Assembly (NCBI GenBank): GCA_002840055.1
Contig: PGZJ01000002.1
Span: 310,001 to 374,000 of the forward strand
DNA: 64,000 bases
Reading direction: 5' to 3'
Source: Gammaproteobacteria bacterium HGW-Gammaproteobacteria-11
GTDB lineage: Bacteria > Pseudomonadota > Gammaproteobacteria > Pseudomonadales > Pseudomonadaceae
The notes under the pieces are model-generated. The model made no database searches, was not told where the DNA came from, and was given only the letters and a program-made list of their open reading frames with translations. A program made the position numbers and the translations under genes. Positions within the stretch are counted from its first letter, which is position 1. Each line of letters starts with the position of its first letter. Positions 45,661-56,265 of this stretch are shown one piece after another.

Positions 45661-48600
45661 TCAGTTCTCCTCCAGTGCAGCCTTGCTGTCAAAGGCGCGA
45701 TCAAATTCGATGGTTGGCTGCTGCCAGTCACCGCTGATCTTGTACTTGACCGAGGCAAACCGGGCGACCCGGTCGCCGAGAATCTTGTCGGCGATAAACA
45801 GCGCACCACCAATGTAGGGTGCTCCGGCAATGATCGCCGCCAAGGGCAGGTTATTGGTCACCGGCAGGGTCACCAGCATACCCATATCCACCTGATTGGT
45901 CGGTAGATTGAGACTGCCCTCGAGCTGTAATTTGGCACCAGGACCGTCCATCACCAGCGGATTCCGGGTCTGCATGACACCATCGGTGAAGCGCATGCTA
46001 CCGGTCAGACTGTCGTAGGCCGTACCACGACCGAACAGATCACTGAAATCCAGACGCAGGCGACGGGTCAGCGCGTTGAAGTTCAGCAGCCCAAAGACCC
46101 GCAGGGCATCGGCAGAACCTTCGCCGCTTTGCAGCGCGCCGTCGCTGGCATCCATTTGCAGATCACCGGAGCTGCGGCTCAAGGCAAAGAACGCCGGTGA
46201 CCCTGGCCACTGCAAGGCCACGTCGGTATTGAAACTGCTGCTGGTCAGGGTTGGCGCAAAACCCCAAGCCTGAAGAACAGCACCAATGTCTGTGGCTTGT
46301 ACCTTGCCATTAAAACGACTGCCACGGTCCTGACTACGCCAGGCCAGGTCGCCGCTCAGTTGCAGGCCGCGCAGGTCGGCTTGCAGCGCATCAGCACGCA
46401 GACCCTCAGCATCGGTCCTGAGATTGAAGCTGACGGCGCCGACCGGCTCTGCGCCCCAGTACAGCTGATCGATGCTGACATCGGCTGAAGGTATGGTTTC
46501 CGGGCGAACCTGACGCAGTGGATCCTCAGGCAACATGGGTTCCAGGACGGCCTCTTCAACCTGAGGCTGTTCCGGTTTGTTGAGGTGCAAACGCTGCAGG
46601 TTGACCATCATGCGGCTGCCTGGCGTATCAGGTAGCACCACCTGACCACGAATTCTGCTCTGATCCAGATCGAGCAACCAGCCCTGATCGGTACGAATGG
46701 CGCTCAGTCCCAGGTCATCCAGCTCCTGACCCAGGCCGCTGAAACGTGATGCCCGCAAATCCAGACTATGCAGCCATTGCCCGGCAAGCGGCTGCGCACT
46801 GGATGCGGCGGTATCGTTTGCGGACCGGCTTGGCAATGAACCCAGCAAGGCTTGCCAGGTTGGCAGGTCAAAATGTTCAAACCGGGCCTGTACGGTCAGC
46901 CCCTCGGCTTCGGTTACTTGCGGTTCCCCGGTAGCCAGACGGATGTCACCCTGCAATTGGGCTGCCGATTGCTTGAGTTCTCCGCGCAAATCCGGGCCAA
47001 GATTGAAACGCCAGCCCCGCCTGTCACCTTTCTGAGTCAGCATCAGACTGCTCGGCCAGCGGCTACCCGCGGCCTTGGCCAGCCGACCCGGCAAGGCCAG
47101 GCTGACTCCATGCAGTTCACTGCTGACCTGCAAGCGCATTTCACCGGGCAGAAGCTGCAGATTCGATTGCCAGGCCAGATCACCCTCGAGCAGACCGTCT
47201 GGCAAAGCCGGCAGCAATGACCAACTGCGCAGACTGCTGACCGGGTGCACCCCTTCCAGCCGAATGCCCTGAGCGCCCTGCTGCTGCGCAGCGCTGGCGG
47301 TCACCGGTTGCCCCAGAAAACGCATGCTGACCTGCTCGGCACTCAGACCGGATTCCAGATCAAAGGCAAAGCGTCCTTTGATGGCCTCCAGCGGGCTCTG
47401 CAACTGCGGAATATCCAGACGGGATACATCCGCCTGCCACTCGACACGCACGGCAGGGCGGGAACCGGCCTGCAAGGGCAGGATGATTGCCAGATCGCCT
47501 TGCAGCGCGCCCTGCCCGCGCCAGCCTGTCAGGATATTACCCGAGGCCTGCGCCAGGGAGGTGTCCTGCAACAGGGTCAGCGCATTCGCCAGACTGCCGT
47601 CAAAGGCAGTCTGTACATGCAGGCGTGAGGGCTGTTCGGGGTCAGGCCGTTCGGTATGAATCTGCACTGCACCCAGGCGGGTATCGAGCATCTGCGCGCT
47701 GGCATCCTCGATACTCAGTACTCCACTGTTCAGATACAGACGCGCCTCCACCTGCTCGATTCGCGGCCATCCTGGCTGCACGTTCAGGCTACCCTGCTGC
47801 ACCTGCACGTAGAGATTGATCTGGCGCTCTTCGGGTGTTGCCCCCTTGAGCAAGGATCCCTCGTAGTTGAATACCGCCAGCGGTACCTGACCCTGTACTT
47901 CCGCGTCCGCCAGCCAGTCACTCAGCCGGGCCGGAAAGGCCGGCGCCAGGGTCGGCAGATAGGGTTGGTAGACATCAGCCCGCGTGTCCTGCAGGGACAC
48001 CTGCAATGACATGGTCGGGACCGCCTCGGGTCTGGGCAGATGCAGATTCAAACGCGCGGCGATCGCTCCCTCCACGCCGCTGACGCGCATGCCGGGGGCG
48101 CTCAGCTGCAAACCCGCCTCTTGCGACCATTGCCAGGACAACGCACCCTGCACGGCATCATAGTTCCAGGCGTCGGGAAACAGATTAGGCAGGTGCATAC
48201 CCCAGTCAGCACTGTTCAGACGTACCTCGCCAGCCGCAGGCGTGCCCGCCAGACTGCCGCTGATGCCACTGAATCCCGGCACGCCCTTGTAAGGCTGGAT
48301 ACCCACCTTGTCGAGTCGCGCCTGCAGTGATAGCGCATCCAGGTCCTGCAGCTGGCTGCCAGCCTGCAGGCGCACCTGGCGCAGATAACCCTGCGGTGCC
48401 AGTGTGGCAATAGCCTCACGTACTTGTTCATTGCTCAAGCTGGCATGCAACAGATCCGCCAGCGGCGCCAGCGGCAGCTTGTCCAGGCGTAGATCCCAAC
48501 CGCCCTCCGCGCCCTCACGGGATAACAACAACCGGGTCTGCGGCCACAGGTGCTCATCCAGTCGCAGGGTCAGACCTTCAACCTGCAGCTGCCTGGCCGG

Positions 48601-49515
48601 CCAGTTCAAGGTGACATTGGCCAGCAGATCACGGATCTCAGGCAGTGGCTCTACCAGCGTCATCTGCACGTGCGGAGCAATCAGCTGGGCTTGCAGGTGC
48701 TGTAATTGTTGCGCATCCCAGCGCCCCCAGAAGCGCCCACCAGCGATCATCTGATCGATATGCGCACGCGCCAGCCAGGCCGCTGGCAGGCGTTCGGACC
48801 AATCCAGCGCCGGCAGCTCAAGATAGAAGTCCAGCCCCAGCGCCTCCCAGTCACCCGGCGAGCCACTGTTCTGGACCTGCCAACTGATCAGTTGGCCATC
48901 GGGCAGACGAACGCGGCCGTCCAGACGCTGGCTGTTGGCGCGATTGAGGAGAGTCAACTCACCCTCTTCGAACTGCCACTCGGGCTGCTCAAAGGGACTG
49001 ATCTTGATGCGGGTATCGAGCAAGGTGATGCGGCGCTGATCAAACAGTACCTGCAGGGCGGCGTCGCGCCCCTGGCTACCAGTACGACGATCACCCAGCC
49101 CATAGAGCTGCCAATGGCCCTGTTCATCCTCAACCAGCTCAAGTGTCAGGCCATCGATTTGCAAGGCATCCATGACCAGCCGCTGCTGCCAGAGGCTGGC
49201 AAAGACATCGATCCGCGCCACCACCGAGTCAAGGGCAAAGAGGACCGGGCTGTTGGTATCAGCCTCGGCATGCACCTGCAGACCGCGCAACGCCAGTACC
49301 GGTTGTGAGCCCTGCATCTCACCGCTCAGACCCTCGAGCAGGATGGCGCGGCCACTCAACTCCTCAGCCCAACTCACCAACTCTGTTCGGTATTCGGCAA
49401 CGGCCGGAACAAACTGCCGGCCCAGACTGACATAGGCCGCCGCCAGCAACAGCCAGATCACCAGCAGGATGATCAGGCTGTCGAGGAGTCGTTTGAGCTG
49501 CCGTTGCCAGTTCAT
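45661..49515 (-). CDS. yhdP: AsmA-family protein YhdP
   Basis: A 1284-aa envelope protein. One N-terminal membrane helix (about residues 10-35) is followed by a very long periplasmic region of repeating beta-groove type with a C-terminal AsmA-like domain (MRFTDGVMQTRNPLVMDGPG, LEGSLNLPTNQVDMGMLVTLPV in two parts). In E. coli YhdP, TamB and YdbH move phospholipids to the outer membrane. Its length matches the family. It is downstream of rng and upstream of the nitrilase, as in other gammaproteobacteria. Confidence 0.94.
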   Translation of the reverse strand: MNWQRQLKRLLDSLIILLVIWLLLAAAYVSLGRQFVPAVAEYRTELVSWAEELSGRAILLEGLSGEMQGSQPVLALRGLQVHAEADTNSPVLFALDSVVARIDVFASLWQQRLVMDALQIDGLTLELVEDEQGHWQLYGLGDRRTGSQGRDAALQVLFDQRRITLLDTRIKISPFEQPEWQFEEGELTLLNRANSQRLDGRVRLPDGQLISWQVQNSGSPGDWEALGLDFYLELPALDWSERLPAAWLARAHIDQMIAGGRFWGRWDAQQLQHLQAQLIAPHVQMTLVEPLPEIRDLLANVTLNWPARQLQVEGLTLRLDEHLWPQTRLLLSREGAEGGWDLRLDKLPLAPLADLLHASLSNEQVREAIATLAPQGYLRQVRLQAGSQLQDLDALSLQARLDKVGIQPYKGVPGFSGISGSLAGTPAAGEVRLNSADWGMHLPNLFPDAWNYDAVQGALSWQWSQEAGLQLSAPGMRVSGVEGAIAARLNLHLPRPEAVPTMSLQVSLQDTRADVYQPYLPTLAPAFPARLSDWLADAEVQGQVPLAVFNYEGSLLKGATPEERQINLYVQVQQGSLNVQPGWPRIEQVEARLYLNSGVLSIEDASAQMLDTRLGAVQIHTERPDPEQPSRLHVQTAFDGSLANALTLLQDTSLAQASGNILTGWRGQGALQGDLAIILPLQAGSRPAVRVEWQADVSRLDIPQLQSPLEAIKGRFAFDLESGLSAEQVSMRFLGQPVTASAAQQQGAQGIRLEGVHPVSSLRSWSLLPALPDGLLEGDLAWQSNLQLLPGEMRLQVSSELHGVSLALPGRLAKAAGSRWPSSLMLTQKGDRRGWRFNLGPDLRGELKQSAAQLQGDIRLATGEPQVTEAEGLTVQARFEHFDLPTWQALLGSLPSRSANDTAASSAQPLAGQWLHSLDLRASRFSGLGQELDDLGLSAIRTDQGWLLDLDQSRIRGQVVLPDTPGSRMMVNLQRLHLNKPEQPQVEEAVLEPMLPEDPLRQVRPETIPSADVSIDQLYWGAEPVGAVSFNLRTDAEGLRADALQADLRGLQLSGDLAWRSQDRGSRFNGKVQATDIGAVLQAWGFAPTLTSSSFNTDVALQWPGSPAFFALSRSSGDLQMDASDGALQSGEGSADALRVFGLLNFNALTRRLRLDFSDLFGRGTAYDSLTGSMRFTDGVMQTRNPLVMDGPGAKLQLEGSLNLPTNQVDMGMLVTLPVTNNLPLAAIIAGAPYIGGALFIADKILGDRVARFASVKYKISGDWQQPTIEFDRAFDSKAALEEN

Positions 49516-49529
49516 GGGTCAGGTCACCA

Positions 49530-50987
49530 TCACATCAGGACCACATCGTATTGTTCCTGGGTATAGACCGTCTCGACCTGAAAACGGATCGGCCGCTCGA
49601 TAAACAGCTCAAGATCAGCCACATGCCCAGACTCCTCATCCAGCAGCCGGTCAATCACCTTTTGCGAGGCCAGCACCATATAGGCACCCGCCTGGTAGGC
49701 GCGGGCCTCGCGGAGAATTTCCCGGAATATTTCATAGCAGACACTTTCCGGGGTCTTCTGTATGCCGCGACCCGTGCAGCACGGGCAAGGTTCACAGAGA
49801 ATCTGTTCGAGGCTTTCACGGGTACGCTTGCGGGTCATCTGCACCAGGCCCAGCTCGGTAATGCCAATAATATTGGTCTTGGCATGGTCACGTTCCAGCT
49901 GCTTTTCCAGGGTACGCAGCACCTGACGCTGGTGCTCTTCATCCTCCATGTCGATGAAATCGATGATGATGATGCCGCCGAGGTTGCGCAGACGCAGTTG
50001 CCGGGCAATCGCGGTGGCCGCCTCGAGGTTGGTCTTGAAGATGGTTTCTTCAAGATTGCGGTGACCGACAAAGGCGCCGGTATTGACGTCAATGGTGGTC
50101 ATCGCCTCGGTCTGGTCAATCACCAGGTGCCCACCGGACTTGAGCATGACTCTACGCTCCATGGCCTTCTGGATTTCATCCTCGACGCCATACAGATCAA
50201 AGATCGGCCGCTCACCGGGATAATGCTCCAGATAGCCCTGCACCGCCGGCATCAACTCCTCGACGAACAACTCGATTTTCTGAAAGGTTTCCCGGGAGTC
50301 AACACGGATTTTTTCCGTGCGCGGACTGACCAGATCGCGCAGAGTGCGCAGCGCAAGCGACAGGTCTTCATAAATGACTGACGGCGATGCGGCGCTTTTG
50401 GTCTGCTGTGAGATTTGCAGCCAGAGCCGGCGCACGTAGCGTATGTCGGCGAGAATATCTTCTTCCCTGGCAGCATCAGCCGCGGTGCGCAGAATAAAAC
50501 CACCTGCTTCATCAATGCCCTCGGAGGCGATACAGTCGGCCACCAGTTGCTTCAACCGTTCGCGCTCGCTCTCTTCCTCGATTTTCAGCGAGATGCCCAC
50601 ATGCGGGGTACGCGGCATATAGACCAGAAAACGTGAGGGAATCGACAGGTGGGTGGTCAAACGGGCGCCCTTGGTACCTATCGGGTCCTTGGTCACCTGA
50701 ACCACCAGCGCCTGGCCTTCGTGCAGCAGCGCAGTAATAGGTTCCACCGCTGCGCCCTCGCGATCGGAGACCTCGGAGGCATGAATAAAAGCCGCACGCT
50801 CCAGACCAATATCAACAAAAGCCGCCTGCATACCGGGCAATACCCGAACAACCTTGCCCTTGTAGATATTGCCGACAATGCCACGGCGCAGCGTGCGCTC
50901 GATGTGCACTTCCTGCAGCACACCGTTTTCCACCAGCGCAACGCGGGTTTCCATCGGTGTGATGTTGATCAGTATCTCTTCGCTCAT
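49530..50987 (-). CDS. rng: Ribonuclease G
   Basis: A 485-aa endoribonuclease that matures 16S rRNA and degrades mRNA. Residues 38-120 form an S1 RNA-binding domain (NIYKGKVVRVLPGMQAAFVD). TTIDVNTGAFVG carries the catalytic aspartate, IIIDFIDMEDEEHQ the metal site, and CPCCTGRG the zinc link of the RNase E/G family. ATG 50987 (MSEEILINITPMETR) is the conserved start; the longer frame upstream crosses the maf gene and is rejected. It lies between maf and yhdP. Confidence 0.96.
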   Translation of the reverse strand: MSEEILINITPMETRVALVENGVLQEVHIERTLRRGIVGNIYKGKVVRVLPGMQAAFVDIGLERAAFIHASEVSDREGAAVEPITALLHEGQALVVQVTKDPIGTKGARLTTHLSIPSRFLVYMPRTPHVGISLKIEEESERERLKQLVADCIASEGIDEAGGFILRTAADAAREEDILADIRYVRRLWLQISQQTKSAASPSVIYEDLSLALRTLRDLVSPRTEKIRVDSRETFQKIELFVEELMPAVQGYLEHYPGERPIFDLYGVEDEIQKAMERRVMLKSGGHLVIDQTEAMTTIDVNTGAFVGHRNLEETIFKTNLEAATAIARQLRLRNLGGIIIIDFIDMEDEEHQRQVLRTLEKQLERDHAKTNIIGITELGLVQMTRKRTRESLEQILCEPCPCCTGRGIQKTPESVCYEIFREILREARAYQAGAYMVLASQKVIDRLLDEESGHVADLELFIERPIRFQVETVYTQEQYDVVLM

Positions 50988-51069
50988 GGGCTCTCCATCG
51001 CATTTTGGCAGCAGGCACTCGCAAGCGACCTGTTTCTGCTCATCAGAATACCGGAAATCCGCATCCCAT

Positions 51070-51657
51070 TCAGGGCTGTTGCCAGCAGGCGACGCCAAAG
51101 GTGCGCAATAGCGCGGCCGTTTCCAGCAAGGGTAGCCCGACCACAGCGCTGTAACTGCCTTCGATATGTTCGACGAATACCGCGCCCAGGCCCTGAATAC
51201 CGTAGCTCCCTGCCTTGTCCCGGGGTTCGCCGGTTGACCAGTAGGCGTGGATTTCACTGTCAGCCAACACCCTGAAACGCACACCTGTGCGTACCGACTG
51301 ATTGACCAGTCGCGACTGATCGGCAACGGCAATCACACTGAGCACCTCATGGGTCCGCCCTGACAGGGCACGGAGCATGGCAAAAGCCTCGTCGGCATCC
51401 GCCGGTTTACCGAGAATCCGGCCACCAAGAATCACCGCAGTGTCCGCTGCCAGCACAACGGCGTTGGCGGGAACTCGCTCCAGCCCAGCCTGGGCCTTGG
51501 CCCGGGCAACCCGCGCAACATAGTTATCTGGCGACTCGCCAGGCAGCACCCGCTCATCCACATCGCAGGCAAATTGCTGATGTGCCACGCCGATCTGGCG
51601 AAGCAATTCACTGCGCCGCGGTGAGGCAGAGGCCAGATACAGATCGGGCGCGGTCAT
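51070..51657 (-). CDS. maf: Maf-like nucleotide pyrophosphatase (YhdE type)
   Basis: A 195-aa house-cleaning enzyme that hydrolyses dTTP/UTP or modified nucleotides. The start LYLASASPRRSELL and the metal region AADTAVILGGRILGKP fit Maf. The SPRR-S-LL and adjacent mreD/rng genes point to YhdE (dTTP/UTP pyrophosphatase). ATG 51657 shares one base with the mreD stop; a TTG one codon earlier is also possible. Confidence 0.94.
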   Translation of the reverse strand: MTAPDLYLASASPRRSELLRQIGVAHQQFACDVDERVLPGESPDNYVARVARAKAQAGLERVPANAVVLAADTAVILGGRILGKPADADEAFAMLRALSGRTHEVLSVIAVADQSRLVNQSVRTGVRFRVLADSEIHAYWSTGEPRDKAGSYGIQGLGAVFVEHIEGSYSAVVGLPLLETAALLRTFGVACWQQP

Positions 51658-52130
51658 CAAAGCAGATGGAAGCGGCGTCTGACGACCCGCAATACGGAAA
51701 ACACCCAGGGCCAGAGCAGCGCACTGACGACCACCGGTAACAGAAACAGCAGGGTCGGCGGACGATTACCAGCCAGGCTGTTGAGCCATAGCAGCAACAT
51801 CTGGGCAATACCCAGTACCGGTAACATCACCATGCTCTGCTGCCAGATCGGAAAGCGCCGAATGCGTTGATGCAGCAACAACACCATCCAGGCAACCAGG
51901 GTCATCACCAGGGCATGCTGGCCGAGCAACTGCCCATAGAGTACATCAGAGGCCAGACCGGCCACCCAGGCCGTCAGCAAGCCAACCCGGTGCGGCATGG
52001 CCATGACCCAATAGGCCAGCACCATGGCCAGCCACATTGGCCGCGCCTGATCGATGGGTGATGGCATGGGCATGACACTGAGCAGCAGCGCGACCAGGAT
52101 AGTCAGACCGATTATCAGACTAGTTCGCAT
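51657..52130 (-). CDS. mreD: Rod shape-determining protein MreD
   Basis: A 157-aa inner-membrane protein with about five helices, part of the MreBCD elongasome for cell-wall growth. RPMWLAMVLAYWVMAMPHRVG and the second-half GLASDVLYGQLLGQHAL are the conserved parts (in short pieces). Its start overlaps the mreC stop by 11 bases. Confidence 0.94.
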   Translation of the reverse strand: MRTSLIIGLTILVALLLSVMPMPSPIDQARPMWLAMVLAYWVMAMPHRVGLLTAWVAGLASDVLYGQLLGQHALVMTLVAWMVLLLHQRIRRFPIWQQSMVMLPVLGIAQMLLLWLNSLAGNRPPTLLFLLPVVVSALLWPWVFSVLRVVRRRFHLL

Positions 52131-53076
52131 CGGTTTGCTCCCCGTCCGTTACCGGTGCGGCCGGCTGCTCGCCCGCCGCCTCAGGTGTGATGTCGGTGTC
52201 AGCCTCGGCGGCGGAGACGTCCAGCTCGATCGCCGGCAACTCGCTGCCATAACCGGAGGCGGCACTGAACACCAGCAGCATGTATCGACTGCGGTTGACC
52301 TGGGCGGTCGGAGCCACACGCACATCAGCAAAGGGCTGGGCCGGATCCTGGGTAATAGAAGTAACGCGGCCTACCGGGTAACCGGCCGGGAAGCGCTGAC
52401 CCAGTCCCGAGCTGACCAGAATGTCGTCGACACGAATATCGGCAGTATCACCAACGAAACGCAACTCCAGCCACTCGTTATTACCGGTGCCGGCAGCGAT
52501 CGCGCGCAGACCATTGCGGTTGACCTGCACTGGCAGGCTGTGGGAGGCATCGGTGATCAATAGCACACGGGCCGTGTAGGGCATGACTTCAACTACCTGC
52601 CCCATCAAGCCGGTGGCATCCAGCAGCGGCTGACCAAGGAACACACCATCGCGCTCACCCTTGTTGATCAGGATGCGTTGGGTAAAAGGATTGGGGTCCA
52701 CTCCCACCAGTTCAGCCACCAGTACCCGTTCATCGACCAGCGATGAAGAGTTCAGCAGTTCGCGCAGGCGCACATTCTGTTCTGTCAGCGCCGCCAGTTT
52801 CTGCAACTTGCTTTGCATCAGCAGAGACTCGGCGCGCAGGCGCTCGTTCTCCGCCATCAGGTCAGCGCGACTGGTCAGCAGTTGATAGGTGTTGTCCCAG
52901 GCTCGGGTAGGCAGATCGGCAATATAGTAGAGCGGTGTAAGCACCAGATTCAGGTGCGAACGCAGGGGTTGCAGGGTAGTAAAGCGCGCATCAACCACCA
53001 TCAGCGCAATGGACAGCACCGACAGGACCAGAACACGAAAGCCCAGCGACGGGCCCTTGATGAAAAGCGGTTTGAT
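52120..53076 (-). CDS. mreC: Rod shape-determining protein MreC, probable AUC start
   Basis: A 318-aa periplasmic scaffold of the elongasome: one N-terminal membrane helix, a coiled coil (about residues 70-105, LTEQNVRLRELLNSS) and a beta-rich head (VGVDPNPFTQRILINKGERDG). The frame encodes the conserved pseudomonad start IKPLFIKGPSLG, but this is preceded by ACC, with no ATG/GTG/TTG upstream before an in-frame TGA. GAGGA lies 8 bases before ATC at 53076, so AUC start is the best reading. A GTG at 53019 would cut off 19 conserved residues. Confidence 0.9.
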   Translation of the reverse strand: MKPLFIKGPSLGFRVLVLSVLSIALMVVDARFTTLQPLRSHLNLVLTPLYYIADLPTRAWDNTYQLLTSRADLMAENERLRAESLLMQSKLQKLAALTEQNVRLRELLNSSSLVDERVLVAELVGVDPNPFTQRILINKGERDGVFLGQPLLDATGLMGQVVEVMPYTARVLLITDASHSLPVQVNRNGLRAIAAGTGNNEWLELRFVGDTADIRVDDILVSSGLGQRFPAGYPVGRVTSITQDPAQPFADVRVAPTAQVNRSRYMLLVFSAASGYGSELPAIELDVSAAEADTDITPEAAGEQPAAPVTDGEQTDAN

Positions 53077-53177
53077 GGTGTTGTCCTCGCAACTCAGGAT
53101 AGCCTGCAGTCAAGGGCCGGATCGCCGGCAACCGAAGATATGTGTGGCTGCCACGCAGGATCCGACCCGATTGCACA

Positions 53178-54269
<1,092 letters not shown>

Positions 54270-54313
54270 CTACCTGACAGGAGCAACACACTGAGAGCAG
54301 GTAACTGATCGGT

Positions 54314-54325
54314 ACTTCCGGAAGT
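54314..54325. promoter_or_regulatory. 12-bp palindrome in the mreB-gatC divergent region
   Basis: ACTTCCGGAAGT is a perfect palindrome about 100 bases upstream of mreB and 150 bases upstream of gatC. A regulatory role is possible but there is no further support. The rest of this 260-bp region shows no clear promoter by eye. Confidence 0.2.
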
Positions 54326-54476
54326 GTCGCAACTCTAACAATGGCGGGGTTTTTGGGCAAGGCGCGACTATGGTAAATTCGCGCCTTTGTGTCGATAACC
54401 TCGACAATATCACCCCACGTTACGGGCATGTGGTTGTTTGACCACTGTTAAGCCCTGACCCGACGGAGAACGGCAC

Positions 54477-54764
54477 ATGGCTTTAGACCGCACCGAGGTG
54501 GAAAAGATCGCCCATTTGGCAAGAATAGCCCTGGATGAGCAGGATATTCCCGCCACCACGGCAAAACTGTCCGGCATCCTCGAATTGATCGACAGGATGC
54601 AGGCCGTCGACACCGCAGGCATCGAGCCCCTTGCTCATCCGCTGGAAACCACCCAGCGCCTGCGCAACGACCAGGTAACAGAACAGAATCAGCGCGATGC
54701 CTACCAGGCCATTGCCCCCGCGACCGAGGCCGGCCTGTATCTGGTCCCCAAGGTTATCGAGTAA
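54477..54764 (+). CDS. gatC: Asp-tRNA(Asn)/Glu-tRNA(Gln) amidotransferase subunit C
   Basis: A 95-aa small subunit that holds GatA and GatB together. [18 protein letters not shown] at the start and [11 protein letters not shown] at the end are typical. It is the first gene of gatC-gatA-gatB, so the organism makes Asn-tRNA and/or Gln-tRNA by the indirect route. Confidence 0.95.
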   Translation: MALDRTEVEKIAHLARIALDEQDIPATTAKLSGILELIDRMQAVDTAGIEPLAHPLETTQRLRNDQVTEQNQRDAYQAIAPATEAGLYLVPKVIE

Positions 54765-54795
54765 GCCCGCCGCGCTATCAGACGAGAATTGCCCC

Positions 54796-56247
54796 ATGCA
54801 TGAGAAAACCCTGGCCGAGCTGTCACAGGCTCTGCACAGCAAAACCATTTCCAGTGTCGAGCTGACGCAACATTATCTGAAGCGGATAGAGCAGCACGAT
54901 GCTCTGCTCAATAGTTTCATAACCGTCACGCCGGAGCTGGCGCTGGCCCAGGCTGCTGCCGCTGACCGTCGACTGGCCGATGGCAGCGCGACGGCCCTGA
55001 CCGGCATCCCGATTGCGCACAAGGATCTGTTCTGCACCAGTGGCGTGCGCACCAGCTGCGGCTCGAAGATGCTGGACAACTTCATTGCGCCCTACGAGTC
55101 GAGTGTCACCGCGCGCTTCCTCGACGCCGGCAGTGTGATGCTGGGCAAGACCAATATGGATGAGTTCGCCATGGGCTCCTCCAATGAATCGAGCTTCTAT
55201 GGTGCGGTGCGCAATCCATGGAATACCGAGCACGTGCCGGGCGGCTCCTCCGGCGGATCTGCCGCTGCCGTGGCTGCACGTCTGTGCGCCGCTGCCACCG
55301 GCACCGATACCGGCGGATCAATCCGCCAGCCAGCCGGCTTTACCGCGCTGACCGGCCTGAAACCGACCTACGGCCGGGTCTCACGCTGGGGCATGATCGC
55401 CTATGCGTCCAGCCTTGATCAGGGCGGCCCGATGGCGCGCAACGCCGAAGACTGCGCGCTGATGCTGCAGGCCATGGCCGGCTTCGACCAGCGCGACTCA
55501 ACCAGCGTCGACCAGCCGATTCCCGACTATTCAGCCAGTCTCAACGACTCGATCAAGGGCCTGCGCATCGGCCTGCCGAAAGAGTACTTTGCCGCCGGTC
55601 TGGACCCTGCCACCGCTGACGCCATCGCTGCGGCCGTGAAACAACTGCAGGCACTGGGCGCCGAGATTCACGAGATCAGCCTGCCAAATGCCGAGCTGGC
55701 AATCCCCGCCTATTACGTGATTGCCCCGGCCGAGGCCTCATCCAACCTGTCACGCTTTGATGGCGTTCGCTTTGGTTATCGCTGTGACAGCCCGGCCGAC
55801 CTGACCGACCTGTACAAGCGTTCTCGCGCCGAGGGCTTCGGTGCCGAGGTCAAACGCCGGATCATGGTTGGCGCCTATGCCCTGTCAGCCGGTTACTACG
55901 ATGCCTATTACCTGCAGGCACAGAAAATCCGCCGCCTGATCAAAAATGATTTCATGGCCGCCTATCAGCAGGTTGATGTGATTCTCTGCCCGACCTCGCC
56001 GACCCCGGCGTTCCGGATTGGTGAAAAGATCGACGATCCGGTCAGCCTGTACCTGACCGATATCTACACCATCACTGCCAACCTCGCCGGCGTACCGGGC
56101 ATCGCCCTGCCAGCCGGTTTTGCCAACGGCCTGCCCATCGGCATGCAACTGCTCGGTCCGTACTTCAGCGAAGCACGCCTGCTGAACATTGCGCACCAGT
56201 ACCAGCAGGTCAGCGACTGGCACACCCGCACGCCAAGCGGCTTCTGA
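54796..56247 (+). CDS. gatA: Amidotransferase subunit A GatA
   Basis: A 483-aa amidase subunit that frees ammonia from glutamine for the GatCAB complex. The Ser-cisSer-Lys triad is Lys76 (IAHKDLF), Ser151 (GGSSGGSA) and Ser175 (DTGGSIRQP). ATG 54796 ([13 protein letters not shown]) is 31 bases after gatC; the longer frame overlaps gatC and is rejected. Confidence 0.97.
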   Translation: MHEKTLAELSQALHSKTISSVELTQHYLKRIEQHDALLNSFITVTPELALAQAAAADRRLADGSATALTGIPIAHKDLFCTSGVRTSCGSKMLDNFIAPYESSVTARFLDAGSVMLGKTNMDEFAMGSSNESSFYGAVRNPWNTEHVPGGSSGGSAAAVAARLCAAATGTDTGGSIRQPAGFTALTGLKPTYGRVSRWGMIAYASSLDQGGPMARNAEDCALMLQAMAGFDQRDSTSVDQPIPDYSASLNDSIKGLRIGLPKEYFAAGLDPATADAIAAAVKQLQALGAEIHEISLPNAELAIPAYYVIAPAEASSNLSRFDGVRFGYRCDSPADLTDLYKRSRAEGFGAEVKRRIMVGAYALSAGYYDAYYLQAQKIRRLIKNDFMAAYQQVDVILCPTSPTPAFRIGEKIDDPVSLYLTDIYTITANLAGVPGIALPAGFANGLPIGMQLLGPYFSEARLLNIAHQYQQVSDWHTRTPSGF

Positions 56248-56265
56248 GAGGATTGAGGACAGACT

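Noticed and set aside
49530-51332. Longer ribonuclease G reading frame
   Set aside because: The extra N-terminal 115 residues are in the shadow of maf; the conserved start MSEEILINITP is at 50987.
52120-53019. mreC beginning at GTG 53019
   Set aside because: This would remove 19 residues (IKPLFIKGPSLG and the start of the membrane helix) that are conserved in pseudomonads.
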